DNA of 64,000 bases from Syngnathus acus. Taxonomy: Eukaryota > Chordata > Actinopteri > Syngnathiformes > Syngnathidae. Made by a program: the position numbers and the translations under genes. The number at the start of each line of letters is the position of its first letter. The stretch's first letter is position 1. Positions 1-9,824 of the stretch are shown in pieces. Under the pieces are notes generated by a model, which had not been told where the DNA came from, made no database searches, and worked only from the letters and a program-made list of their open reading frames with translations. The stretch spans positions 19,560,501 through 19,624,500 of the forward strand of contig NC_051094.1 of assembly GCF_901709675.1 (NCBI RefSeq). The letters run 5' to 3'.

Positions 1-273
1 AGCTGATCCAGTTCCTGGACGACAAAAGTTTGTCACTCGTCATGCGAAAAGCAGCTGATAATGGTCGCAAAGCGCTTAAAAATTTGAGAGACTATTATGC
101 AGGCAGAGGTAAGCCTCGGATCATTTGCTGACAACTCTACAGAAGGCCAGTGGAGAAAGCGTGACTGAGTATGTCATCCGTGCAGAAACGGCGATCACAG
201 CTTTGAGAAATGCTGGAAAGACACTGAGTGATGGTCTGTTGGTGGCAATGGTTGTAAAAGGACTACCTGAAAC
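1..273 (+). pseudogene. Ty1/copia retrotransposon gag, 5' part (interrupted)
   Basis: Two overlapping reading frames give a gag-like polypeptide, with a frame change near position 118. The first frame runs from about position 3 to 117 and the second continues to position 273. The text resembles the UBN2-type gag of copia elements, which packages the RNA template. It stops abruptly at a Leu-Pro-Glu motif, where a hAT transposon begins, and resumes in the same sense at 6,618. The element's 5' LTR lies outside the window. Frameshift and interruption make it dead. The copia assignment rests mainly on the linked reverse transcriptase at 6,985-7,475. Confidence 0.72.
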
Positions 274-344
274 CAGGGCCGGTTCTAGGAATGCACATAA
301 GAGGGGGCAGTCAGAAATGTTCTATTTTTTTACACATTTTTAAC

Positions 345-3300
345 ACTGTTAGTGTTTTCTTCACGGTAGTTGTTGATGTGTCTGACTTCATAACACCAAG
401 TCGGGTTGTTGTGATGCGTCTAGTGTGTTGGTGGAGTGCCCAGTGCATGTCACTTCTCACTGTCAACCCTCACCGCTGGCTAGCAGTATGCGAACGGGAG
501 AGCCGAGTGCGTAAGTCTCTCCCTGCCAGTACATAGCCTCTCTAACAGCAAGCCCTATGTAGTGCCTCCACGCGGCGACACATGGTAACTGGGTACAACA
601 CGGACCCAGGCTAAACTACAAGGGACTCGGAGGAGGTTTGGCCCCTAGACGTGCGGCACGCAGGCCCACCGGTGTGTGGACACGCCCTGGTGCCCACGAA
701 CCAGCCCCCAACTATGGGTTAAATAGTACCACTGCCCAGTGGGCTCCTCGGGAGAGGAATGGGCTAAGGGAGTCAACCCCAACAGAAAATCAATTTCCCC
801 TTGGGTTGGTGTCAGGAAGGGCATCCGGCTGTAAAAGGTTTTGCTCCAAAAATTCTCAGTATGGCTAGACAAAGACAGGAGAGGCGGGGTACAGCCTTAA
901 GTACTCCGTGGGCATTTTCATCAGCCTACGACAAAAAGAATGATGGAAAAGGAGGCCAAACCGCAGGTAGATTATATGACGGCCCTCAGCCCGATGGACT
1001 GCGGGGAGGCCTGAACCGGAACAGAGAGGGGCAGGAGGTACGTGTTAGGGTGGCTACATGGAACATCGGCAGCATGTCACACCGATCGGGGGAGGTGGTT
1101 GAGGCTCTACACAGGAGAAGGGTGGATGTCTGCTGTGTCCAGGAGTCGAGATGGAAGGGTGGAAGTGCAAGGATGCTGGGTGCAATCGGCAGAAGGTACA
1201 AGTTCTTCTGGCAAGGCTGCAACGAAGGGACTGGTGGTGTTGGAGTACTTATTGCTGAAAAGTGGATAGATCAAGTGCTAAGCATTAGCAGGTTAAATGA
1301 GCGGATCATCGTTGTGAAGTTGATCGTTGGGAAGCGTCTGACAAACGTAATTTCAATCTATGCCCCTCAAGTTGGCAGAAGTCAGGACGAGAAGGATCCG
1401 TTCTGGGACAAGGCCATCATGGTGCTGTCAGGGATCCCCCAGAATGAGGTTATAATTCTGGGAGGTGATCTGAATGGACACGTGGGGAGGGAGTCAGATG
1501 GCTTTGAGGGGGTACATGGGGGACAGGGGTACGGCATGCGGAACGCAGAGGGAGAGAGGATCCTGGAGTTCGGCGACGCACTGGAGCTGGTGCTGTGCAA
1601 CACGCTTTTCAAGAAGGACGAAGCCAAATTAGTAACATACAGTTCGGGTGGCTGCAAGAGCACAATAGATTACATCATGGTCAGAAAGGAGGACCGCGTC
1701 CTGGTCAGGGATGCCAAGGCAATCCCCGGAGAAGAGTGTGTGTCTCAGCATCGCCTAGTCATCGGAGACCTAACTCTGCGGATCAAGAAGGTGGGGGCTA
1801 AGAAGCATCCTCCCAAGTTGAAGGTGTGGAAGCTACATAGCGGAGGGAATAAAAACGAGTTTAGGGAGAAGATTGAGCATATAGCAGAAGAAGTGGAGGA
1901 GATGATGGAGTCGGGTGGTGTGGATGGCAAGTGGCAGGCAATGAAGAAGGCTCTGCTTAAAGCCACAGAGGAGGTGTGCGGATGGTCAAAGGGTAAAGCA
2001 AGACAAAGAGAGACATGGTGGTGGAATGACAGCGTCGAAAGAGCGGTGAATGAGAAGAGGAGGTGCCATAAAGTATGGAAGAAATCTAAAAGGGAGGCAG
2101 ACCGAGTGCGGTATGTAGAGGCAAGGAGGGCGTCACGGACAGCAGTGTGGGAGGCCCAAGAGACCAAGAGGAAAGAATTTGCAAGTGAATTGGAGAGTGA
2201 AAGAGGACAAAAGAGCTTATTCAAGATAGCGAAGCAAATGGTTAAGGAGAGGCGTGATGTGACCGGTGCAAACTGTGTGAAGGATGAGGATGGCAACATC
2301 GTGACAGACAACAGAAGAGTGAAGGAAGTATGGCGAAGGTACATGGAGAAGCTGCTGAATGTGGAGAATGACTGGGATGGTGAGGCGGGATGTGACGAAG
2401 TGGAGGGTGAATGTGGCCCGATCACACGGACAGAAGTGGGAAAAGCCATGAAGGCCATGAAGGATGGAAAGGCAGCTGGACCATCTGGAGTGGTGGCAGA
2501 GATGCTAAAGGCAGCGGGAGACGTCGGTGTGCAGTGGATGACCGACCTGTGTAACAGTGTCATCGCTGAGGGGCACATTCCGGAGGACTGGACAAGAAGC
2601 GTCCTGGTGCCTCTATTCAAAGGGAAGGGGGACCCACTCGCATGCGGGTCATACAGGGCCATAAAGCTGCTGGAGCATGGAATGAAGTTATTAGAGAGGG
2701 TGTTGGAAAAGAGGGTGAGGACACGGGTAAAGGTGGACGAGATGCAGTATGGCTTCATGCCTGGTAAAGGTACAACAGACGCAATTTTTGTCATCCGACA
2801 GATGCAAGAGAAGCACCAGGAGAAGAGGAAGAGGTTGTACTTCGCTTTTGTCGACCTGGAAAAAGCGTTCGACAGGGTGCCAAGGGAGGTGGTGAGGTGG
2901 GCCCTAAGGAAGTCGGGTGTGGAAGAGGGACTGGTAAAGGCTGTGATGGCTCTCTACTGCAGAGCCTGCACAACTGTTAGAACAGGAGTTGGCGACAGTA
3001 ATGGGTTTGAAGTAAGGGTAGGGGTGCACCAGGGATCAGTGCTCAGCCCATTACTGTTTGCTATCGTGATGGATGTGGTATCGAGGGAAGTGAGGGGTGG
3101 ACTACCATGGGAGCTGCTCTACGCGGATGACCTGGTATTGATGGCTCACAGCCGAGAAGACCTAGCTAGGAAGCTAGCGGCCTGGAAGACATGCCTGGAA
3201 GTGAAAGGAATGAAGGTGAATGCGGCAAAATCAAAGGTCATGGTCGGTGGTGCTGGCCTGGGAGTGATATCGCAGTCAGGAGCATGGCCATGTGGAGTTT

Positions 3301-4117
3301 GCGGGAAGGGAGTGCAAGCTAACTCTATCCGGTGCAAGGGTTGCCAGAGATGGGTACACCGAAGATGCAGCGGAGTAAAAGGCAGCCTACTAGCTGCAAG
3401 TGAGACCTTCCAATGCAAGCGGTGTAGGGGAGAAGTCGCCCAAGCAGACCCAGCTGAGCAAGAGGGGCTCGTGGTAGATGGGGAGATGTACGAGGTGGTG
3501 GACAGCTTCTGCTACCTTGGAGACATGCTTAACGCTGATGGGGGGGTGGACCTAGCAGTGACCACAAGGGTGAGAAGCGGGTGGAAGAAATTCAGGGAAC
3601 TCATGCCCTTCTTAACATCTAAGGCCCCATCCCTGAAGATGAGAGGCCAAGTGTACTCAGCCTGTGTCAGAAGTAGTATGACGTACGGAAGTGAGGCATG
3701 GGCCCTGAAAACAGAACATGAAGACAAACTAAACAGAGCAGAAATGAGGATGATCAGATGGATGTGTGGTGTGTCAATGAGGGAGGAAAAGACCAGTGCA
3801 GAGCTGAGACAGAAGATGGGAGTGGAGGCCATAGTGGATGTGGTGAGGAGAGGCAGACTGCGATGGTACGGACATGTAGTGAGGAAGGACGAGAACGACT
3901 GGGTGAAGAAAGTTATGTCGTATAACGTAGAGGGAACAAGACCCAGTGGCCGACCTAAAAAGACCTGGCAGATGACCGTGGCAGCCGACATGAAGGCACT
4001 CGGCATCAACCACGAGATGGCCATGGACCGTTCCCGGTGGAAGAAGGCCATATCGAGAACCCAGTCCAACCCAGCGGCACCTGGAAAGCGGACTTTAAAA
4101 CGATGATGATGATGATG
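345..4117 (+). mobile_element. RTE-type LINE, near full length, nested in the hAT
   Basis: A GC-rich 5' region (about 345-860) precedes one long ORF. A very short 3' end of GAT/GATG repeats (about 4,104-4,117) follows, as in RTE-clade elements. The 5' boundary is approximate because no clear target-site duplication was found. It lies inside the 3' part of the hAT, so it inserted later. The uninterrupted ORF suggests a fairly recent arrival. Confidence 0.75.
861..4106 (+). CDS. LINE ORF2: AP-endonuclease plus reverse transcriptase with a PHD-like finger
   Basis: An open frame of 1,081 codons counted from the ATG at 861; the frame is also open upstream of it. The order is an AP-type endonuclease (residues about 55-320, with VATWNIGSMS, GGDLNGHVG and a late TIDYIMVR), a linker, then reverse transcriptase (about 540-800) with FVDLEKAFDRVP, HQGSVLSPLLF and the catalytic YADDLVLMA. 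A Cys-rich PHD-like finger (CGVCGKGV, CKGCQRWVHRRC, CKRC) sits between the RT palm and the thumb region that begins near CYLGDML. Proteins of this kind nick DNA and reverse-transcribe their own RNA at the nick. No stop or frameshift is present and all catalytic motifs remain, so it may still encode active enzyme. Clade placement (RTE) is inferred from motifs and the 3' end. Confidence 0.88.
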   Translation: MARQRQERRGTALSTPWAFSSAYDKKNDGKGGQTAGRLYDGPQPDGLRGGLNRNREGQEVRVRVATWNIGSMSHRSGEVVEALHRRRVDVCCVQESRWKGGSARMLGAIGRRYKFFWQGCNEGTGGVGVLIAEKWIDQVLSISRLNERIIVVKLIVGKRLTNVISIYAPQVGRSQDEKDPFWDKAIMVLSGIPQNEVIILGGDLNGHVGRESDGFEGVHGGQGYGMRNAEGERILEFGDALELVLCNTLFKKDEAKLVTYSSGGCKSTIDYIMVRKEDRVLVRDAKAIPGEECVSQHRLVIGDLTLRIKKVGAKKHPPKLKVWKLHSGGNKNEFREKIEHIAEEVEEMMESGGVDGKWQAMKKALLKATEEVCGWSKGKARQRETWWWNDSVERAVNEKRRCHKVWKKSKREADRVRYVEARRASRTAVWEAQETKRKEFASELESERGQKSLFKIAKQMVKERRDVTGANCVKDEDGNIVTDNRRVKEVWRRYMEKLLNVENDWDGEAGCDEVEGECGPITRTEVGKAMKAMKDGKAAGPSGVVAEMLKAAGDVGVQWMTDLCNSVIAEGHIPEDWTRSVLVPLFKGKGDPLACGSYRAIKLLEHGMKLLERVLEKRVRTRVKVDEMQYGFMPGKGTTDAIFVIRQMQEKHQEKRKRLYFAFVDLEKAFDRVPREVVRWALRKSGVEEGLVKAVMALYCRACTTVRTGVGDSNGFEVRVGVHQGSVLSPLLFAIVMDVVSREVRGGLPWELLYADDLVLMAHSREDLARKLAAWKTCLEVKGMKVNAAKSKVMVGGAGLGVISQSGAWPCGVCGKGVQANSIRCKGCQRWVHRRCSGVKGSLLAASETFQCKRCRGEVAQADPAEQEGLVVDGEMYEVVDSFCYLGDMLNADGGVDLAVTTRVRSGWKKFRELMPFLTSKAPSLKMRGQVYSACVRSSMTYGSEAWALKTEHEDKLNRAEMRMIRWMCGVSMREEKTSAELRQKMGVEAIVDVVRRGRLRWYGHVVRKDENDWVKKVMSYNVEGTRPSGRPKKTWQMTVAADMKALGINHEMAMDRSRWKKAISRTQSNPAAPGKRTLKR

Positions 4118-4340
4118 AGTTGTTAGCTGTGTGTCCAGATCTCAACCTGGAGAAGTGGATTGCACTCTGTCAGGCCTCTACACTAAGACCTGTCCAGCTT
4201 GGGTGTCCCACCTGAAGACTAAAGCTTCTGCTGGTATAGCTCTTAGGGTCACTTCGGCACGCAAACCCCCTGACCACAATAAGGAGGCGATCCCTCAGGG
4301 GGGGACTGAAAAATAAATGAAATAAATAAATGAAAAGCAA
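4118..4340 (-). other. Inverted LINE 5'-UTR-like segment
   Basis: Directly after the LINE 3' repeat. The motif CACCACAATAAGG with a run of C and GCGCAAACCCC at 43,850-43,872 recurs here near 4,265-4,286 as a close variant. At 43.8 kb it lies at the 5' end of a minus-strand Rex3-like LINE, so this stretch may be the 5' end of a LINE facing the other way. An AAATGAAAT-type simple repeat follows to about 4,340. Confidence 0.4.
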
Positions 4341-4594
4341 AATAAAATATCCTTTATCCAGATTTTAACAACCAGGCATTAACCAATTTCAACAACATAA
4401 CATTAATCTTAACTGGATGGCCTAATTCTCAAATACATTTCAAGCTACAGGAAAGACTTGTCACTATCATCAATATTTATGAAACTGAAAGGAAGTGTTG
4501 TGAAAAAAAAAATCACCAAACATCAAGTTCTCAAACTAATTTATAAAAACAGAAACATTTATAATTTTCTCTTTATTAGCTAATAACTCAAAAT

Positions 4595-4906
4595 AGTTAG
4601 GGAACTAATTTGTACAACACAACAGTTACAGAACAGAACACATAAGAACTTTTTTTTCTTCTTTTTTTAATGTATTTTTTATTAGCAATTTAATAACTAA
4701 AATCTCCTCCTTTCTCATTATTTTTTCTCCCCACTCCACTCTACAACAAAAGTTAGGGAACTAATTTGTACAACATAACAGTTACGGAGCAGAACATATA
4801 ACACATAACTTTTTTCTTCTTTTTTTAATGTATTTTTTTATTAGCAACTTAATAACTAAAATCTCCTCCTTTCTCACTATTTTTTCTCCCCACTCCACTC
4901 TACAAC
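4595..4906. repeat. 156-bp tandem duplication in the hAT 3' region
   Basis: Two adjacent copies (4,595-4,750 and 4,751-4,906), each starting AGTTAGGGAACTAATTTG and ending near CCACTCTACAACA. They are very similar, differing by scattered substitutions and T-tract length. They abut the end of the transposase frame. The stretch 4,341-4,594 is AT-rich with no gene seen. Confidence 0.85.
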
Positions 4907-6481
4907 ACCAGTCTCCTGTTTCCTTGTGCAAAAACTCTCACAAATTCATCCATATCCAAGTTACTCGTTATGGACTTCTCATGGGCTAAGATGACCAAAT
5001 TTATCTTTCGCTTGTGTAACATGGTGCGACGAAAAGGGGTTAGGACCCGTGACAATGTGGAGAAGGAACGCTCACACGATGCTGAAGACACATCAATTAC
5101 CAGGGCTGTTACATACAATTTATGCAACTCAGGAAAAGCTTCCTTGTACTCCTGTAGGTGTTTACAGACAGTGGATAGGTCTGTTTCATTTGGACATTTC
5201 TTGAGCAACATCTGTTTTGCCACAAGAATTTCATTTTTTAAATCATCTGCCACAGTGCCAGCCAGCGCAGACAGAGGATGCAACACGGTTGAATCTAGAA
5301 ATGTGCTAGATTTGGGTGCAAGACTAGATATGGCTCTCATCAGCGCAACGTTCTTCTGAGAAAATCTATTCTCCATTTCTGAAATGGCCATGTCAATGAT
5401 GTTGAGCTGAGATCTTTTCAGAGACAGAGAGGGGGAAATGGTTGGATCGTCCGAGTCTGTATGACCCACAGTTGAGAGCACAACACTTTGACCAAGACAT
5501 TTGCTCATTGTCCAAATCCCGAGCAGCTGCCTGAGATGACTCTCCCAAATCCTCATCTTCACGGAGGCTTTTTAAGGACTCCAGTGCTGCACCAACAACC
5601 TCAGAAGCACTGCACATATCTACAGACTAAGACTGTAGAATTGCATTTGCTGGTTTCAAGACACCAAGCACCAGCACTAGAAACTTTCCAGTCTCAAAGA
5701 AGTGATGCCTCTTAATTTGACACAGCAGGCCCGATGCCTCGGTGCACAGGTCAACAGCAGCCCTATCATCCTCTGTCATCTCAGATAGGATACTGACAAT
5801 ATGGTCTTGATTGTCAACAATGCACCTTGTCACCTCATAGTGGCTTGTCCATCGGATTTCAAGCAGCCTTTTAAGGTTAGGTGCATTATATTTCTCAGAC
5901 ACATAGTGGTGCTGAAAAAACGTGTACAATGAACTAGAGAGGTCATAAAATCTCTTTGCACATGGTTCACTCTGGATGGCACGCACAACCACAAAGTGCA
6001 GTTGATGGTTGTAGCAGTGGATGTATGGGATATACCTAGCAAGCTTGTTTTGCAGCAGAGCTTGTACACCACCTCTTATCCCACTCATCACAGAAGCTCC
6101 ATCATAACACTGGCTAAGTATGTTGTCAGCACTGTAGCCAGCATCAGAAAGGTGTGTCAGTATTTCAGACGTGATGTACTCTGTATCAAGTTGATGCAAG
6201 TCAATCAACCCAATAAGATGCTCCTCTGGCATGGAATTGCTGACAAATCTAATCATCACAGACAAATTTTCCACATTGCACCTGTCCCTGGTCCGATCAC
6301 TTTTGAGCCAAAACCCTGCAGAATCAGCATTTTCATATTTTTTCCTGACCTCTGCAAGCACCATGTCTGCCAGTGTTTTGATCATTTCATTTTGGATATC
6401 CTTAGATGTGTATTTTGCATTCTTTGGGATACCCTTAGCAATTCTTGCTAGCTTCTCATCCCTCTCTAATGTATACTCCAT
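4900..6481 (-). pseudogene. hAT transposase (DUF4371 to hAT C-terminal dimerisation), broken
   Basis: Two minus-strand open stretches cover it: 284 codons (6,481-5,627) and 220 codons (5,562-4,900), with a stop and frame changes between 5,562 and 5,630. The first reads like the RNase-H-fold core of ZMYM1-like hAT transposases (CYDGASVMSG, HCYNHQLH). The second ends in the hAT dimerisation signature ASCERSFSTLSRV followed by LNLVILAHEK-like text. The family cuts and pastes the element with 8-bp duplications. The N-terminal zinc finger is missing and the middle is frameshifted, so it is inactive. Confidence 0.85.
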
Positions 6482-6617
6482 GAGTCACCACCTGCATCAT
6501 GTCTCAAAGTTTCTTCAGTCACACGGAGCCCCAACTCATTCACACAGAGAAACTTAATAGCACTGCCCACACTCTTGACATAATAATGATTTTTTTCAAG
6601 CCGGCCCCACCTGAAAC

Positions 6618-6990
6618 ATTCAAACCATTCGCAGTTCACATCTCACAGAGTGAGGGCCCAGTGAGTTTTGCAGACTTTAAAAGCAAACTCAGAAGTTTTG
6701 AGGACACTGAAAAGATGCGTGGGGCAGCGACATCAGAGGACAACGTCATGAGGGCACAAGTGCGGCCGGCAGGGAAGCGCACTCCAGCAGGTGTTGGTGA
6801 CCGACGGGGAGATGGTACCACGGATGTGGTGTGTTATCAATGCGGCATGAAATGGCACGTAGCCAGGGTGTGCCACCGCAAGCAGTGGTGCAACCACTGT
6901 CAAAGTTCATCCCACCGCTTCATGACCTGCAGAAGAAGACCGCAACATCGGAACGACGCGCGGACAGTTTCACAGTCACAGTTTATATGA
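6618..6990 (+). pseudogene. copia gag, 3' part with two zinc knuckles
   Basis: The gag text resumes immediately after the hAT target duplication. It includes a phenylalanine-rich segment and two Cys-rich nucleic-acid-binding knuckles: [14 protein letters not shown] (about 6,833-6,875) and [14 protein letters not shown] (about 6,890-6,930). Downstream, protease and integrase are absent: the frame joins almost directly to reverse transcriptase near 6,985. The internal deletion shows a non-autonomous or decayed copy. In its spliced form it continues 1-273. Confidence 0.8.
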
Positions 6991-7475
6991 CACAACCAGA
7001 AGGTTATGAAGTCACATCTGACAAAGGTGAAATGTTGGTGTGTAAGCTGGAAAGATCACTGTATGGCTTAAAACAATCAGGTAGAAACTGGAACAAAATG
7101 TTACATGATTTCTTGTGTGACAATCTCTTTATTCAGAATCCAGCTGATCATTGTGTGTAGACTAAAGAAACAGAAAATCAAAAAGTGGTCATTGTGATAT
7201 GGGTCGATGACCTGATTATTGTTGCCAGTGATGACAATGTGATGAAGAATGTAAAAGAAATAATCACAGCTAGATTCAAAATGAAGGACTTGGGTAAACT
7301 GAACAACTTTCTGGGTATTGATTTTCATCAAACTGATCACTGTATAACAATGTCACATAAAAGATATTTTGACAAAATACTTGACAGATTTGATATGCAA
7401 GATTGTAAGGCACGAGCAACACCACGTGAACCTAAGCTTAACTATTCTGAAAACGCAGAAACCCTGAGTGGAATG
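6985..7475 (+). pseudogene. copia reverse transcriptase fragment
   Basis: Shows the copia-specific run CKLERSLYGLKQS followed by WNKMLHDF and, about 40 codons later, the catalytic WVDDLIIVASD. Next come FKMKDLGKLNNFLGI and a GTP-like CKARATPREP motif near the end of the RT domain. One in-frame TAG at 7,158-7,160 interrupts it, and homology fades after about 7,475. RNase H is missing. The upstream RT fingers and the whole protease/integrase region are deleted. The two catalytic aspartates are still present. Confidence 0.88.
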
Positions 7476-7885
7476 TGTTTCTATTATATGATGAATTTTG
7501 AGGTATTTATGTTTATGAAATGTGTATGCATTACCTTGAGAAAAATCATTTTTATTCTATTTTGCATGTATTTACCAATATAAGAGCAAGTGGGGGTGTT
7601 AGTATATGTCAGGGGTCACCAACACGGCACCAGGTCGCCCGTGAGGACCCCATGAGTCGCCCGCAGGACTGTTCTAAAATTAGCTCAAATAGCGGCACTT
7701 GTCAGTGAGCTGCATCTATTTATTTTACAGTCAAACCTCGGTTTTCGAACGTCCCGGTTCTCGAAATAATCGGAATTCGAACAAAAAATTCAAGATTTTT
7801 TTGCTTCGGTTGTCGAACAAAATTCGGAGGTCGAACCTCGCGAGATGAGCCGGGAGGACTCGAGAAAACCCGACCGCGCGGCCCG

Positions 7886-8565
7886 GATTAGATTAGATAA
7901 TCCTTTATTATTCCCTCAATGGGGAAACTCCTGTGTTAGCAGCAATACACTTAACATATACACACACACACACACACACACGCATGCGGGGAAGGGGGTA
8001 AAAGATTTTAAAAAGTAAAAGATACATATAATTAAATTATTGCATGTTATTATTGTCCGTTAGCTAGAATGATCGGCCTGGTTGTACAGTCTGATGGCAG
8101 CAGGGAGGAAGGACCTGCGATGCCTCTCGGTGGTGCATCGTGGGTGACGAAGCCGGTCACTGATGGAGCTCTCCAGGGCTCTGACAGTCTCATGAAGGGG
8201 GTGGGAGACATTGTCCATGATGGAGGACAGCTTAGCCACCATCCTCCTCTCCCTCACCACCTCCACCCGGTCCAGACTGCAGCCCAGGACAGAGCCGGCT
8301 TTCTTCACCACCTTGTCCAGTCTCTTCTTCTCCGCTGCAGTGATGCCGCTGCTCCAGCAGACCACCCCATAAAAAATGGCGGACGCCACCACAGAGTCGT
8401 AGAAGGTCCTCAGGAGGCCGTCCCTCACTCCGAAGGACCTCAGTCTGCGCAGCAGGTGGAGTCTGCTTTGGCCCTTCTTGTATAGGGCCTGAGTGTTAAC
8501 AGTCCAGTCCAGTTTATTGTTCAGGTGAACACCCAGGTACTTGTAAGAGCCGACTGACTCCGTTG
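7886..8565 (-). mobile_element. Rex1-like LINE, 3' fragment
   Basis: A 5'-truncated minus-strand LINE inside the Tigger-like element. Its 3' end is at the low coordinate, with a short GATTAGATT-type tail (about 7,886). The 3' UTR contains an (AC)n tract at about 7,958-7,982. It ends near 8,565, where Tigger-like sequence resumes. Confidence 0.75.
8060..8428 (-). pseudogene. Rex1-like reverse transcriptase C-terminus
   Basis: 122 codons corresponding to the region after the RT catalytic domain, with the family phrases FYDSVVASAIFYGVVCW and SDRLRHPRC near the end. The endonuclease and the catalytic RT motifs are missing because the copy is 5' truncated. The frame is open but has no own start, so it cannot act alone. 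Confidence 0.78.
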
Positions 8566-8689
8566 TTATTGTATTTCCGTTACTTTGAGGATTGTATTAA
8601 CCCCTAATCATGCCTCCAAAGAAAGCAAGTGGGAGCAGTAAAGCGATCCTAAAACACAAAGACGCTCTTAAAGCAATGCGACAGTGAGC

Positions 8690-9265
8690 GCCCGGCGCGC
8701 TGCGGTCGCGCGATCGGACCAAATTAAACTTCCTGCGCACTGAGGTCCACTTACATTTTGGAAAGTACCTCAGGACTTTAAAAATATTTTCTAAATTTTA
8801 GCGACGGCTCTGTCACAATAATGCGACCAGCGCGGTGCAGTTGCGCGGTCGGCGACGCGCTACTGTTGCGCGTTCGGCGGTGCGCTGCGGTTGCGGAATC
8901 GGACCAAATTAAGCTCCCTGCGCACTGAGGTCCACTTAAATTTTGGAAAGTACATCAGGACTTTAAAAATATTTTCTAAATTTTAGCGACGGCTCTGTCA
9001 CGATAATGCGACCAGCGCGGTGCAGTTGCGCGGTCGGCGACGCGCTGCTGTTGCGCGTTCGGCGGTGCGCTGCAGTTGCGCGATTGGACAAAATTAAGCT
9101 CCCTGCGCACTTAGGTCCACTTAAATTTTGGAAAGTACAGCAGGACTTTAAAAATATTTTCTAAATTTCAGCGACGGCTCAGTCACAATAATGCGACCTG
9201 CACGGTGGGCGACGCGCTACGGTTGCGCGTTCGGCGGTGCGCTGCAGTTGCGCGATCGGACAAAT
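8690..9265. repeat. 185-bp tandem repeat, about three copies, GC-rich
   Basis: The marker GGACCAAATTAA (one variant GGACAAAATTAA) recurs at 8,716, 8,901 and 9,086, a constant 185-bp step, with a partial fourth unit near 9,256. Units alternate CpG-rich text (GCGCGGTCGGCGACGCGC) with an AT-rich half (TTTAAAAATATTTTC). Confidence 0.9.
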
Positions 9266-9824
9266 TTGCGCAAATAAAAAAATGCTTAAAAAAGGCGGGT
9301 TTTTTTTGTCTTGAAACGGATTTTTAAAATTTCCATAATTTGTAATGGGAAAAATAGATTCGGAATTCGACCGATTCGCTTCTCGAACCGCCTTCTGGAA
9401 CGGATTGTGGTCAAAAACCAAGGTTTGACTGTATTTTTGCTATTCTTGTTAAAATCACACATGTGAACTGGAAATGACAATAATAACACATAGTGAAAGC
9501 CAAATTGAGCAAATTTGCTATTTCAGAAGTGTGTGCCAAACTGGTAGCCCTTTGCCTTAATCAGTACCCAGAAAGTAGCCTTCCGTTTAAGAAAGGTTGG
9601 TGACCCCTGGTATATGTGCTCTGTATATTGAGAGTTTTATTTTGAAGTATGCTACAAAGGAAGTACTGCTTTTACTATTTCAGTTTGACAAATGTTCTTA
9701 TTAAAATCCAGGTGTTACCAATGTGTTAATTGGGGCACTGGCAAACCAAAGTGAGTTGTGTGACGGTCGTCTTTTTCTCTGTCTCCACAGTATGACTTAT
9801 TTTATTTAAATAACTCTGCTAACA

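Larger units (their letters stand above)
274..6609 (-). mobile_element. hAT DNA transposon (ZMYM/DUF4371-type), about 6.3 kb, inserted in copia gag
   Basis: Ends are CAGGGCCGG on the left and CCGGCCCCA on the right, imperfect inverted repeats. They are flanked by the 8-bp direct repeat CCTGAAAC at 266-273 and 6,610-6,617. The copia gag reading resumes cleanly across the two copies, so this is the target-site duplication. The element carries a decayed minus-strand transposase (4,900-6,481) and was later invaded by an RTE-type LINE. Only about 130 bp separate the transposase start from the right end, so the N-terminal zinc finger has been lost by internal deletion. Confidence 0.9.
7728..9431. 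mobile_element. Tigger/pogo-like element with TA duplication
   Basis: Ends are CAGTCAAACCTCGG on the left and CCAAGGTTTGACTG on the right, flanked by TA (7,726-7,727 and 9,432-9,433). A short open stretch at 8,611 (begins MPPKKASGSS, stops after about 22 codons) resembles the start of a Tigger-type transposase but is only a remnant. The element holds a Rex1 LINE fragment and a 185-bp tandem repeat. Confidence 0.85.
7610..9609. mobile_element. hAT non-autonomous element inside the copia LTR
   Basis: Perfect 14-bp terminal inverted repeats CAGGGGTCACCAAC and GTTGGTGACCCCTG, flanked by the 8-bp duplication GTATATGT (7,602-7,609 and 9,610-9,617). No transposase of its own is seen. Most of its 2.0 kb is a later Tigger-like insertion. 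Confidence 0.92.
7598..9790 (+). mobile_element. copia 3' LTR, split by a hAT
   Basis: After a purine-rich tract (GAGCAAGTGGGGG, about 7,585-7,597) the LTR starts TGTTAGTATATGT at 7,598. A hAT with its duplication (GTATATGT) breaks it at 7,609. The LTR text resumes at 9,618 and probably ends at CTCCACA near 9,789. The end point is a judgement because the 5' LTR is outside the window. Confidence 0.6.

Noticed and set aside
1745-2794. Long minus-strand open frame (349 codons) opposite the RTE-type ORF
   Set aside because: It is antisense to a well-supported LINE ORF with catalytic motifs, has no recognisable domain, and its composition mirrors the coding strand.
7520-7708. Short frame after the copia RT
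   Set aside because: It crosses the LTR and hAT borders and reads different sequence types; it is a junction artefact.
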